From contig NZ_LMUF01000011.1 in NCBI RefSeq assembly GCF_009766085.1, positions 1 through 64,000 of the forward strand: a DNA stretch of 64,000 nucleotides, written 5' to 3'. Position numbers and translations under genes: made by a program. This document shows positions 45,846 through 54,249 of the stretch, in pieces. This DNA comes from Burkholderia sp. S171. Its GTDB lineage: Bacteria; Pseudomonadota; Gammaproteobacteria; Burkholderiales; Burkholderiaceae. Every line of letters starts with the position of its first letter. The stretch's first letter is position 1. The notes beneath the pieces are model-generated. The model did no database searches, was not told the DNA's origin, and saw only the letters and a list, made by a program, of their open reading frames with translations.

Positions 45846-47150
45846 TCAAAAAAGTACTGGTGATTCGCCTTCGAAGGTCGCCATAACACCGTAAAAAAAG
45901 CAGTCCGCGAGGTCATCCGCCCGCTTGTACGCTTCCTTGTCACCCAAGCGAAAACCCGTTACCTGCGTGAGCAGGTGATTGCGGGCAGAGCCTTTGAATT
46001 CGACTACCTTGTCGAACGCGTACTGACTCAGCTTTACTTTCTGCTCAAACACCGGACCCATGGCAATCTGTGCGCGTCCGCTCTTGCCTATCTGCGTGAA
46101 TTCAGCGGGAATTCCATGGCTATTCCACCCTGCACGCTCACCATGTTGGATCAACATAGAACCGCTTTGCTTGTCTTCGATGTAGATACCCATTTGCGAG
46201 CCGTACCGGGCTTTGGTCTCTTTCGCCAGCGTTTCCAACCGTGCGAAGATCGATGGAATCCAGCTAACCTGAAGGTCGCTTCTGATCTGCAATAGCTCGT
46301 AATCAAGAATGGTCAGCGGTGCGCCCGATCCATACTTATTGATTGCCCAATAGATTACGCCGGTGCCATCGTTTTCCGCGCCGTCTTTAACGGCGGTGTC
46401 GATGGTGGCGAACACGAATTCGCAATGCTGTGGATAGGCCACACCTTGACCGTCCACCAGCAAGTCGGTGGCTTTAAACAAGCTCTCGCCAGTCCAGTTA
46501 ACGAACTCCGCCATGTACTCTTGCTGATACACCAGCGGCGGCTTGGTTCGCTTTAGCTCTGCTACTTCGGTGGCGGGTAGAAACGGGTTTGACGATGTTG
46601 GTTGATGAAACTCTGTCCACACCACCGGCCAATTTTCACTAGCAATTTTGTTGGTGCACAGTTTGTAGAAAAAATTGTCTTCAGTAATGTCCTTTGGCGT
46701 CCCGCACACAATGGCGCTGCCGCCGTAGTCCAGCAACGTGGGTTCGATAGACAGACTGAAAATTTCTTCAAGTCCTGGAATGAACCCCGCTTCGTCAACA
46801 ATGGCGCGGTGGTACTTACGGCTACGGCCTGCGTTCGGGTCTAGGCATGTCCAGATATCGATCACGCCACCGGTAAGCAGTTCGATGGTTAGCTCGGTCT
46901 TGTTTTGCGACTTGATAGCTGGCTTCAGCGTTCGCGTGAGATTTGCGTACATCTCGGTAACGCGCTTGTAGTCAGGCGCGAAAATACCGACGCGCTGCCC
47001 CTTCAGTGCGTCGTAACCCGCCACTACTTCGATAAGCGCGCTCTTGCCCCAGCGCCGCCCGCAACGAATGACGGTACGCTTTGCTAAGCCCCGATATACG
47101 TCTCGCTGGGTCTGGTGCAGCGGCATTAGCTGGATGGTACGACTAGCCAT
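45846..47150 (-). CDS. Phage terminase large subunit
   Basis: DNA-packaging motor, 434 residues. The ATPase domain has Walker A CGRRWGKSA at residues 30-38 and Walker B AIVDEAGF at about 116-123; the coupling motif region is CGTPKD. The nuclease domain has acidic positions in FATIDTAVKDG, IYIEDKQSG and RADDLADCFFYGV. The ATG at 47150 lies 8 bases inside the small subunit stop region and is preferred over a 45-residue basic extension. It packages DNA cut by the small subunit, but no portal or capsid partner is visible nearby. Confidence 0.88.
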   Translation of the reverse strand: MASRTIQLMPLHQTQRDVYRGLAKRTVIRCGRRWGKSALIEVVAGYDALKGQRVGIFAPDYKRVTEMYANLTRTLKPAIKSQNKTELTIELLTGGVIDIWTCLDPNAGRSRKYHRAIVDEAGFIPGLEEIFSLSIEPTLLDYGGSAIVCGTPKDITEDNFFYKLCTNKIASENWPVVWTEFHQPTSSNPFLPATEVAELKRTKPPLVYQQEYMAEFVNWTGESLFKATDLLVDGQGVAYPQHCEFVFATIDTAVKDGAENDGTGVIYWAINKYGSGAPLTILDYELLQIRSDLQVSWIPSIFARLETLAKETKARYGSQMGIYIEDKQSGSMLIQHGERAGWNSHGIPAEFTQIGKSGRAQIAMGPVFEQKVKLSQYAFDKVVEFKGSARNHLLTQVTGFRLGDKEAYKRADDLADCFFYGVMATFEGESPVLF

Positions 47151-47745
47151 TGCCCGCGTCCTCATCCTCGGCAGGCTGCGCAATTGATTGCGGGGGACCG
47201 CCCACGATCTTAAGCACCGGCTGGCCCGGTGGTACGTACGGTTTGCTGGGTGTACCTGCTGGCGCGGGTGGCGCGTCGGGTGCACCGATGATATTCAGCG
47301 TGACCGTGCCGCCACCATCTTCAAGCCCTTGAAACTCAGTCAACAGCTTTTGCAATAGCCATTTTCTGTTTTCAGCCTTTTGTTTCGACCACGCCATGTA
47401 GTCGGTGCCCGTTGGCTTGGCAATCTTTGCAATTGCCTGATCCGGCAGGCAATCTATCTCGTCAGCCAGCGCATGCAGGTGAATTTTCCGCGCGGCCAGA
47501 TACTGATCATTCAGTTTGTCGTCTACGGCCAGACGGCGGCGCACGGTAACAGCGTTCGGCATGCCGGGACGCCTGCACGCTTCCGCAAGCTTTTCACCCG
47601 CTGCAACGTACTGAAAGATTCGGTCGAATACTTCTGGAGCATAACCAACATTGGTAATGCGCTTGCGCGAACGCTTAACTTTGGGCGGCGCTTCCGCTGC
47701 CTGCGGCTTCTGTGGTGCTTGCTTTCCAATAATCTTCACCGGCAT
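47143..47745 (-). CDS. Phage terminase small subunit-like protein
   Basis: A 200-residue protein. The segment YVAAGEKLAEACRRPGMPNA then VTVRRRLAVDDKLNDQYLAA is the HTH pattern of terminase small subunits (step through ACRRPGMP to a recognition helix and DD). The C-terminal third is Pro/Gly-rich (GAPDAPPAPAGTPSKPYVPP). A dyad at 47180-47191 codes Gln-Ser-Ile-Ala-Gln near the C-terminus. It directly precedes the large subunit. Confidence 0.8.
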   Translation of the reverse strand: MPVKIIGKQAPQKPQAAEAPPKVKRSRKRITNVGYAPEVFDRIFQYVAAGEKLAEACRRPGMPNAVTVRRRLAVDDKLNDQYLAARKIHLHALADEIDCLPDQAIAKIAKPTGTDYMAWSKQKAENRKWLLQKLLTEFQGLEDGGGTVTLNIIGAPDAPPAPAGTPSKPYVPPGQPVLKIVGGPPQSIAQPAEDEDAGNG

Positions 47746-47803
47746 AACGGCCTCTAATCATTTTTGGCCTCCGTGCCAGTTGAATGGGGTGTGACTACTA
47801 CGG

Positions 47804-48025
47804 TTAATCCTTTCGCGCTTTCAGCAATTCATCTAATTCGGTCGCGGCTAGGCGTAGCCAGTACGCCGCGCAACGAATATTGTCATCGACTTCTTCGAAT
47901 TCGCGTGCACGTTGAATCAACTTAAGAACACCAAGAGCCGTCCCTTGCACGCTAGCAAGGCGCCGGTCACGGCTTCTATAGCGCCCTTCGAACGACACTT
48001 CCATGTCTTCAATTTCCGTAAGCAC
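47804..48025 (-). CDS. Small unknown protein
   Basis: A 73-residue, mostly helical protein (LIQRAREFEEVDDNIRCAAY then WLRLAATELDELLKARKD). The start is GTG with AAGGAG upstream; it is 2 bases after the preceding gene. Not recognised. Confidence 0.6.
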   Translation of the reverse strand: MLTEIEDMEVSFEGRYRSRDRRLASVQGTALGVLKLIQRAREFEEVDDNIRCAAYWLRLAATELDELLKARKD

Positions 48026-48027
48026 AA

Positions 48028-48231
48028 TTAAGCTCCTTGTTGTGCTACATCCAGCAAGCGCGAAACCTCGCTGGCCTGTACTTCAGTATTGTCCACATAC
48101 CATCTCAAACCTGACGGTGTTTGCATGGCGACTTCGCAGAGAATTTTCAAATTCTGCTCGCCCACGATAACCACCACGCTACCTAATCTCATTGCCGACT
48201 GCGCAATTGATTGCAAACTTTCTTTTCGCAC
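48028..48231 (-). CDS. Small unknown protein carrying a dyad site
   Basis: A 67-residue protein starting (GTG) MRKESLQSIAQSAMRLG; the Gln-Ser-Ile-Ala-Gln is encoded by the dyad at 48203-48214. The rest, VVVIVGEQNLKILCEVAMQT then LRWYVDNTEVQASEVSRLLD, suggests a small alpha/beta fold. Not recognised. Confidence 0.55.
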   Translation of the reverse strand: MRKESLQSIAQSAMRLGSVVVIVGEQNLKILCEVAMQTPSGLRWYVDNTEVQASEVSRLLDVAQQGA

Positions 48232-48240
48232 GTCACGCCC

Positions 48241-48492
48241 CTAACTCTTTACATCGGGCTTTAGCGCCGTCGTGGGTTCATCCTGCGCAATTGATTGCGC
48301 GGGTTCCACAGCGTCGGACGCGCCAAGCGACTCACGAAAACCGGCAACCCGCGATTCAAATTCCAGCATGTGCCGTGCAATCACCACTTTTTCCTGCTGG
48401 CGACGGCCCAACGAGTTAATGCGCGTATGCATTTTGATTGCCTCAATCTCGCGGTAGGCCCGAACCGCGTATTCAATTTCATCGATTTTCAT
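48241..48492 (-). CDS. Small unknown coiled-coil protein carrying a dyad site
   Basis: An 83-residue protein with a helical N-terminal part (IDEIEYAVRAYREIEAIKMH ... RQQEKVVIARHMLEFESRV). The dyad at 48287-48298 codes Gln-Ser-Ile-Ala-Gln in the polar tail (EPAQSIAQDEPTT). The ATG at 48492 after GGGGTTGGAA is preferred over an upstream TTG. Unknown function. Confidence 0.58.
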   Translation of the reverse strand: MKIDEIEYAVRAYREIEAIKMHTRINSLGRRQQEKVVIARHMLEFESRVAGFRESLGASDAVEPAQSIAQDEPTTALKPDVKS

Positions 48493-48501
48493 TTCCAACC
48501 C

Positions 48502-48693
48502 CTATTTGACGGCTGAACCCGGAATAGCAGACGGGCGTTCATCGCGCACAACGCTACCGTTCGGTCCGGTAGTCGGTGTAGATGCGCCGGGCTTCACTGA
48601 ATCGTGGAAACGATCAATAGGCAACGAGCCGTGATGCTTCGCTGAATCCGAACCGCTATTGAGATTGTTACGTCCAGAACTAGAATCGGCCAT
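48502..48693 (-). CDS. 63-residue disordered phage protein
   Basis: Polar, Ser/Gly/Pro-rich protein (MADSSSGRNNLNSGSDSAKH and later GASTPTTGPNGSVV), with GGAGAGAACATC before the ATG. Probably unstructured. Comparable in style to the 50-residue ORF at 45669-45821. Unknown. Confidence 0.55.
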   Translation of the reverse strand: MADSSSGRNNLNSGSDSAKHHGSLPIDRFHDSVKPGASTPTTGPNGSVVRDERPSAIPGSAVK

Positions 48694-48727
48694 GATGTTC
48701 TCTCCTTAGTAGTACATAGTAAAGTGG

Positions 48728-49939
48728 TTATAAAGAAAATCCGTACTTGTTTGGTCCTGCCTTCGCTATTACCGGCAAGTCCGTGACCGTCTGTACGGGC
48801 GTACTCGCCAGAATTAACTTAAGCGTAGTTATCCATGCCGCTGCATCGGGGGCGCGGCTATCGCCTACGTGCCGCACTTCGATTACCTGAAACGTGCCGC
48901 TAAAAATGCTTTTGGTTTTCAAACTGGTGTAGACGCCCGCCCCCAGCGTCGGCGCAAAATACTGGCTGTTGCTGCCCGCCGTGGTAATGCCCACCGTGTT
49001 ATCAGGCAACGTCACGTAATCGTTCACATGGACATCGGCTCGCAGCACGCAGCAGGCCATTACGGAAAAACTATCTACCCAAGATGGTTGCCCGATCAAA
49101 TCAACGAACTGAATTTGCTTAGGCGTGGTCTGGGTCGTGCCGTCGCTCACGGTGATGGTGTTATTGGATAGCGTCAGCGATACGCCGGGATAACTACCGG
49201 GTTCCGTGGAAGGCGCATATCCGCCAATGATAGAAAGGCTTTTTTGTCGTAGATACGTTGCGAGTTGACTCAACGTGTAAAAGAATCCCGTAGCCGCCGC
49301 ACCTACCCACACTAGACCGTCATGCACAGCACCGACAACGCTGTATTGCGGATAGGCGGTTTGCAAGGTGTTAACTAACGGACTGAGCAACGGTTGACCG
49401 GCTTGCCATTGAAATACGATGGCGGCGGGTGCGTTGTTGGTCGTCGGTGCAAGCGTCTGTCCGGGCTGGCCGGTCACAGCGCTGGAACTCGGGCTGGAAC
49501 CCCCTGCCGTTAGGAAAATGTCCAGCGTCTGATCGACGCCAGTCCAGTTTCCGAACGACTTAAAAATCTGCCCGCAGGCAATCAAGCCAGATTGTGAGGG
49601 GTTAGCCAGCGGCAGGCCTCGGGACATTCCGGCGTAGATGTAGACCATCTGGCCGTTGAGGTTCGACGCCTGCGCAATCTCAGCAAGACCAACGCCCCAT
49701 ACTCGGATGAACGAACCCGGCAGGGAACTGTCCATGCTAGTCAGTGCAATATCGATTTCGAGTTTTTGCGCTGCATAGTTTGAACCGCCTTGAGTAAAAG
49801 GATTCGCGCCGGAATTTAGAGACGTGTAAGTGCTAGCATGCGTGTCAAACGGCACAGCCGTGAAACCGGGGCGGCCCTCAAAATTCGGAATCAGGATTTC
49901 GCCTGCCTGATTAATTATCAAAATTCGATAGTAGCGCAT
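48728..49939 (-). CDS. Putative tail/baseplate hub protein
   Basis: A 403-residue protein downstream of the tape measure. The features RYYRILIINQAGEILIPNFE, then KLEIDIALTSMDSSLPGSFI and the later VMACCVLRADVHVNDYVTLP fit beta-rich baseplate hub proteins of contractile or siphovirus-like tails, and its position right after the tape measure supports this. The assignment is by pattern and context; no search was possible. No sheath, tube or baseplate wedge genes follow. Confidence 0.6.
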   Translation of the reverse strand: MRYYRILIINQAGEILIPNFEGRPGFTAVPFDTHASTYTSLNSGANPFTQGGSNYAAQKLEIDIALTSMDSSLPGSFIRVWGVGLAEIAQASNLNGQMVYIYAGMSRGLPLANPSQSGLIACGQIFKSFGNWTGVDQTLDIFLTAGGSSPSSSAVTGQPGQTLAPTTNNAPAAIVFQWQAGQPLLSPLVNTLQTAYPQYSVVGAVHDGLVWVGAAATGFFYTLSQLATYLRQKSLSIIGGYAPSTEPGSYPGVSLTLSNNTITVSDGTTQTTPKQIQFVDLIGQPSWVDSFSVMACCVLRADVHVNDYVTLPDNTVGITTAGSNSQYFAPTLGAGVYTSLKTKSIFSGTFQVIEVRHVGDSRAPDAAAWITTLKLILASTPVQTVTDLPVIAKAGPNKYGFSL

Positions 49940-49946
49940 GCCAATC

Positions 49947-51953
49947 CTATTGTGACAGCGTGGAAGCTGTGATCGTTGTGTTATTCCCGGCGGGCGTGCT
50001 CACCGTGACATTGACGCTATTCAGGATGTTGCCCTGTCGGTCAATTCGTTTGGACGTTGTGTCATCTCCGCGTGCGAATGCACCACCACCCTCACGCAGC
50101 GAGTTACCAATAACGCTAAGTCCTCGCACTAGCCTATCGGTTATTGACTCACTCACGACCTGACTATCTGATTTACTGCCTTCCGCTATGGCCCGTGCGT
50201 CGTCATCGGTGTACGGCAAGATTTGCATGCTGCGCATTGGGTCGTCAGCCCTCGCGTGTTTTTCGAACGCCGATTTCTGCGGCGTGGTCGGATCGTCGGG
50301 CATGGTCTTGCCGGTCAATAGGTCCTGAATGTGCTGCCGATCGAACTGGCGGGCATATGGCGTACCCTCATGGTGAATCATCGCGGCTTCAACAGCAGCA
50401 CGTATAGCGGGGTCGTTCATATCGAGCGGCTTATCGGACTCGAACCCGGTACGACCTGCCACGTCCCGCACGTACGCCGCCGTATCGTTTTCCGAACTGG
50501 GCGCGTACTTGCCGATGATCGCTTGCAAGGTGCTCAAGCGATCGCGCTGGGCGTACAGCTGTAATTGCCGGTCCATCGCCAACGCGCCTTGGTCAGCGTT
50601 GTCGAAGTGTTGAAACTGCGTCGTGCTACCGGGCACGCGCAGATTTCCCGGATTGTTGACCGGACCATCGCCCGCGCCACTGTTGCCGTCCTTGCCGCTA
50701 ACCAGCTTATGCGCTGCACTGCCGTAATCCCATGAAAAGCCTTCCCCGTTGACTTTACCGTTGAGGAAGTCTTTTGGGTGCTGCCATGCGGCCACAAGGT
50801 TCGCTAACAGCCCGTCTTTATCAACGGTCACCGTCGAGTCTTTCTTCGGGTCCGAGTCGGGACCACCGAATAGAGCATTTAACTTGCCGGACACCCAATT
50901 AGCGGCTGTGCCTAGCTCCGTGAAGGCTGTGGAAACTTCCTGCACGTCCTTGTCGAAATCTTCGGTTTTAGCGAATGCGGTGATCCAATCCGTTACGGCG
51001 TCGGCTCCTTTGATAACCAACGGGTTCAGCTTTTCGAGCGCTTGGTAAAGCTCAAGTTCGTCCTTAGCCAACGCCGCTTCGATCTTCTGGCGTGCCATCG
51101 TTGCATCATCAAGCGCTTTCTGACTCGCGGCCAGCTTCGGAATGAGGTCTTCGAATTGCTTTCCCATGCCATCGAACTTGCCTTGGTAGCTGCCAGCAAG
51201 GCGCATGGAATTAACGTCTATGAGCGAACTAACGCCCGTGGCACTCGCCCATAGCCCCGTACTTGCGCCTCGTGCATTGAACTGCTCGCCACCGCGTTTA
51301 AGGACTTCGGCGGCAAGGTGCGCGGGGTCCATCGATTGAATCTGGTTTTGACTAATGCCCAAGGCCATAAATGACCGCCATTGGCTCTGATCACTCTTTA
51401 CACTCGCTACTTTATGAAGTAGCGCGTCGTCTCCACCAGCTTTCTCGTACACGTTGGTAAACGCGCCTTCCTCACCGGGGGCTAGACCTAATTTTCTACC
51501 CAATAAATTTTGATCAGCCAGCGAGTTATCAGCACTTCGCACTGCGTTGAATACCCCCATGCCTGCCGCTGCTAGGCCGCCCACACCTAGAAGGCCGCCC
51601 ACACCACTAAAGCTAAGGCCGTTACGGGCGAGGCCGCCCATGCTTTTAGCGGACTTCTCTAAGTCCTTAGCGATGTTACGCCACGATTTTTCAGTTTCTT
51701 TCGAGTTCTTCTGAACCTTGACGAACGCACCGCCGGGGCCGCTGAATTTATTGTCAGTGGCCTTAGATACGAGGTCGGAGAAGCTTTTATCAACTTCGTC
51801 AAACGCCGTCTTTTGCTGGCGAATGCCTTTATTGCTACCAGCCCAAGCGTCGCCCTGTGTTTCGAGCAGCTTTTGATAGTTGGCGAAACTGTCTACAAAC
51901 TGGTCCCATTCCTCGGTATCAACCGGTATTTTTAGTATAGGTTTGTCTGACAA
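49947..51953 (-). CDS. Tape-measure-like protein with lysozyme-type domain
   Basis: A 668-residue structural protein. The N-terminal half is helical with a Gly-rich hydrophobic segment at about 117-137 (GVGGLLGVGGLAAAGMGVF), typical of tape measures. From about residue 425 a domain starting NNPGNLRVPGSTTQFQHFDN and continuing ALAMDRQLQLYAQRDRLSTL resembles phage peptidoglycan hydrolases of the NNPGNLR type, used for local cell-wall opening. The start is the TTG at 51953 behind GAGGGGAG; an upstream TTG at 51983 lies within the dyad 51980-51991, which therefore sits about 30 bases before the start. Confidence 0.75.
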   Translation of the reverse strand: MSDKPILKIPVDTEEWDQFVDSFANYQKLLETQGDAWAGSNKGIRQQKTAFDEVDKSFSDLVSKATDNKFSGPGGAFVKVQKNSKETEKSWRNIAKDLEKSAKSMGGLARNGLSFSGVGGLLGVGGLAAAGMGVFNAVRSADNSLADQNLLGRKLGLAPGEEGAFTNVYEKAGGDDALLHKVASVKSDQSQWRSFMALGISQNQIQSMDPAHLAAEVLKRGGEQFNARGASTGLWASATGVSSLIDVNSMRLAGSYQGKFDGMGKQFEDLIPKLAASQKALDDATMARQKIEAALAKDELELYQALEKLNPLVIKGADAVTDWITAFAKTEDFDKDVQEVSTAFTELGTAANWVSGKLNALFGGPDSDPKKDSTVTVDKDGLLANLVAAWQHPKDFLNGKVNGEGFSWDYGSAAHKLVSGKDGNSGAGDGPVNNPGNLRVPGSTTQFQHFDNADQGALAMDRQLQLYAQRDRLSTLQAIIGKYAPSSENDTAAYVRDVAGRTGFESDKPLDMNDPAIRAAVEAAMIHHEGTPYARQFDRQHIQDLLTGKTMPDDPTTPQKSAFEKHARADDPMRSMQILPYTDDDARAIAEGSKSDSQVVSESITDRLVRGLSVIGNSLREGGGAFARGDDTTSKRIDRQGNILNSVNVTVSTPAGNNTTITASTLSQ

Positions 51954-52024
51954 GATGCTCCCCTCGGATTTGACGCTGCGCAATTGATTGCATGATTCGA
52001 CTAACTCGGACGCGCGTTATAACT

Positions 52025-52345
52025 TCAATGTTTCGTGCTTCGTGCCGCTTCCGCCAGTAGCTCAATTTCCGCTTCAGCGAACGCCATCGCCTCGGCAATA
52101 GCTTCACCCAATCGATCTTCAACTAGTCTCAAAGCACTGTCGATTGTCGCCCATGCCTGTGGATCGCCAGCCGCGAGGGAACGCGCTTCAAATACAGACG
52201 TGTGGGCGGCTTCGAGTGCACGAACAACGCCGTTAGCGCTTTCGAGATTCGCGCCATGCACACGGCGGATTCTCGGGACTTCTATCGAGGTGATATGCTG
52301 GACTACACCCATTAATGCCTGAATTCGGCCAATATCAATTGTCAT
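52025..52345 (-). CDS. Unknown helical protein
   Basis: A 106-residue, Ala/Glu-rich helical protein (GVVRALEAAHTSVFEARSLA, LVEDRLGEAIAEAMAFAEAE). GGAGGCTGAA precedes the ATG at 52345. It lies one base after the 49-residue gene and 71 bases before the tape measure. It could be a tail chaperone by position, but this is a guess. Confidence 0.6.
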   Translation of the reverse strand: MTIDIGRIQALMGVVQHITSIEVPRIRRVHGANLESANGVVRALEAAHTSVFEARSLAAGDPQAWATIDSALRLVEDRLGEAIAEAMAFAEAEIELLAEAARSTKH

Positions 52346-52346
52346 T

Positions 52347-52496
52347 TCAGCCTCCGCATTGCCGCTTGAATTCGTCGTGCGCCAATCTTTGCGCAACCTT
52401 GTATTGCTGCAAACTCAATCGTTTGCCCTTCGGTTTCGAATGAGCGGTAGTAGGGCGATTCTTACCTTGGTTGGGTTTTGCTGCTGGTGCAGTCAC
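52347..52496 (-). CDS. 49-residue basic protein
   Basis: Starts with GTG in a GTGA overlap with the upstream gene, with GGGAG six bases ahead. The sequence VTAPAAKPNQGKNRPTTAHS then KRLSLQQYKVAQRLAHDEFK is strongly basic. Unknown; possibly nucleic-acid-binding. Confidence 0.5.
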   Translation of the reverse strand: MTAPAAKPNQGKNRPTTAHSKPKGKRLSLQQYKVAQRLAHDEFKRQCGG

Positions 52497-52807
52497 GATG
52501 TACTCCCGTGCCGTTCTGCTTTGACTTTCGCCCGGTGCTTGCGGCAATACCCGGCGTTCTCTACCGGGTGCGCTGCCCGCCACGTGGCGTTTCTCGCCAA
52601 CACTTCCGGTTTGTTCGCATCAAAGTACTCATGACACTTTTCGAGAATCTTTTCTCGATTCTTTTCGTACCTTTCCGCTGCCATCAATGCCCTGCATGAC
52701 CTGCAACGCCGTTCGCGTCCATCGCTCATGGTTCGATCACGATGGAATGCACTCAGCGGTAAATCGCACTGGCAGCGCTTGCACGTTTTCGTGATCGGGT
52801 CGGACAT
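52493..52807 (-). CDS. Zinc-ribbon protein, endonuclease VII-like
   Basis: A 104-residue protein with two CxxC pairs, CKRCQCDLPLSAFHRDR and RRCRSCRALMAAERYEK, followed by a basic helical tail ending YCRKHRAKVKAERHG. This arrangement is common in phages and in some annotations is called recombination endonuclease VII-like or HNH-adjacent. I see no full HNH motif. The ATG at 52807 is preferred to a TTG six bases earlier. Confidence 0.6.
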   Translation of the reverse strand: MSDPITKTCKRCQCDLPLSAFHRDRTMSDGRERRCRSCRALMAAERYEKNREKILEKCHEYFDANKPEVLARNATWRAAHPVENAGYCRKHRAKVKAERHGSTS

Positions 52808-52809
52808 GA

Positions 52810-53259
52810 TCAACTCACGATCACCGACAAGCGAACGAGTTCACCGCCGATTGTTTTCGCTAACCTCGGTGGTGATGAATAGGCGCGCATCCACGCCGCC
52901 TTTTGCCCAAAATATTCCGTAACGTCCCGCCCCGACCGATCACGCGTAGTTACGGGTCGCAACGTCTCCGATTGATGCGCTTGATCGAAAATGGCCTCGC
53001 GTACCTTTGCCTCGGTCTGGGCGAATTCAGTGTTAGGCATATGTGATGCATCAGCGCGAACGCTGCGCAATGCCGTACTCGGCAAGGTGCTTTGCAATGT
53101 ACGGGTTAGCATGCGGCGGAAGTCATCGGGCGACGTGGCGTCCTGACGGCAAACATCAACAATTCCCGCACGAAGGCCAGCGATTTGAATCAGTTTTTTG
53201 TACTCTTCGGCGATTTGATCAAGCGCCACGATTTCAGCAAGGGGTTGGCGAGCGCTCAT
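52810..53259 (-). CDS. Unknown phage protein, paralogue of next upstream gene
   Basis: A 149-residue protein. Its C-terminal third, TTRDRSGRDVTEYFGQKAAW then MRAY, resembles THTREDVSGRKYYEYSFREP ... KTATWMKPF in the neighbour at 53262-53789, so the two look like diverged copies of one family. GGAGC precedes the ATG. Function unknown. Confidence 0.6.
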   Translation of the reverse strand: MSARQPLAEIVALDQIAEEYKKLIQIAGLRAGIVDVCRQDATSPDDFRRMLTRTLQSTLPSTALRSVRADASHMPNTEFAQTEAKVREAIFDQAHQSETLRPVTTRDRSGRDVTEYFGQKAAWMRAYSSPPRLAKTIGGELVRLSVIVS

Positions 53260-53261
53260 GA

Positions 53262-53789
53262 TTAAAGCTCCAAGGGGGGGAATACACCTGATCTACGCAT
53301 GGCTTGGTCAGCCTCCCATTGCGCTAAAAACGCGGCGTCTGAGACGGAATCTGGTTGACCCGCGCGCCGGTTGACGCGAATTTGCAGCATCGGTTGCTTT
53401 AGAAAGGGCTTCATCCACGTGGCGGTCTTCGAACCAACACCCGGTTCGCGAAACGAATATTCGTAGTACTTCCGACCTGAAACGTCTTCACGGGTATGCG
53501 TAATAAGCTGCTCGCGTCCCGCTGTATCTGCGCGCGCGTCAGTGTAATCACGAACATTAGGATTTTCGCCGCGTCGAAGTGCTGCGGAGTACGCGAAGAC
53601 TTGATCGGGTGTCATATTTTTCGCAATTTCATGAAAGATTTCATGTTCAACGCGCGAACTAGCGGCGGCATCGGCACGGACTTGCTGCTGTGCTGCTTTG
53701 AAATATCGATCCACGCGCGCTAGCTCATCGGCGCGGCGGTTGATTTCGCTAAGCGGGAGGTCCCAAGCGGGTCGGGTGCGTGTAGCCAT
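53262..53789 (-). CDS. Unknown phage protein, paralogue of next downstream gene
   Basis: A 175-residue protein, helical and Ala/Arg-rich in its N-terminal half (LSEINRRADELARVDRYFKA), then the shared SGR-x3-EY ... TWMKPF region. It lies 2 bases upstream of its relative. AGGAG precedes the ATG. Unknown. Confidence 0.6.
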   Translation of the reverse strand: MATRTRPAWDLPLSEINRRADELARVDRYFKAAQQQVRADAAASSRVEHEIFHEIAKNMTPDQVFAYSAALRRGENPNVRDYTDARADTAGREQLITHTREDVSGRKYYEYSFREPGVGSKTATWMKPFLKQPMLQIRVNRRAGQPDSVSDAAFLAQWEADQAMRRSGVFPPLEL

Positions 53790-53792
53790 GTT

Positions 53793-54017
53793 TTACTCCT
53801 TCACATAACGGGCGCGGGTTTGCTGTTTCAGCGCTTCGCCATATCGCTCAGCCAACGAGGAATCCTCGGTGAGCCAGCGATAAAAACCAGATTTCGCCAC
53901 GCCTGCCGACCCACACGCATGCGATACGGGGTCACCGCGCGCTATATTTTCCAGAATTAACTGAATCGTGCTGTCTGGAATCAGCCGGAGTGGAATGCTC
54001 ATCGCTTCTTCGATCAT
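53793..54017 (-). CDS. Small HTH protein, terminase-small-like
   Basis: A 74-residue protein: IQLILENIARGDPVSHACGS then AGVAKSGFYRWLTEDSSLAERYG is the HTH of phage terminase small/regulatory proteins. A full terminase small subunit is encoded at 47143-47745, so this may be a second DNA-recognition protein or a regulator. GGAGC precedes the ATG. The gap to 54249 holds a dyad (54141-54152) and no gene. Confidence 0.65.
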   Translation of the reverse strand: MIEEAMSIPLRLIPDSTIQLILENIARGDPVSHACGSAGVAKSGFYRWLTEDSSLAERYGEALKQQTRARYVKE

Positions 54018-54249
54018 GTTGGTGCTCCGCTAGACATAAGTCCATATGAGTAGTCTGCGCGTTTGCGGTCCTGCATGGGAAGTCCTTCGTATAACTATTT
54101 ATTGCACCGATCGTTTGATTGTCAAACCGATTAGCAGTACGCAATTGATTGCGCGGACGATGCCGTAAGCTAAAAACCTCTATGACGGGCTACTACTTCG
54201 CACCCTCACCGTTCATCAAACGCGCGGCGGCAGGCCCGACATAATTCGC

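Noticed and set aside
46349..46360. Further dyad-like sequence (TTATTGATTGCC) in the terminase gene
   Set aside because: Two or more mismatches in one half-site and ordinary codons; not counted as a copy.
51919..52122. 67-residue minus-strand frame containing a QSIAQ peptide
   Set aside because: It overlaps the tape-measure start and the 52025-52345 gene in another frame and has no ribosome binding site; the peptide comes from the dyad.
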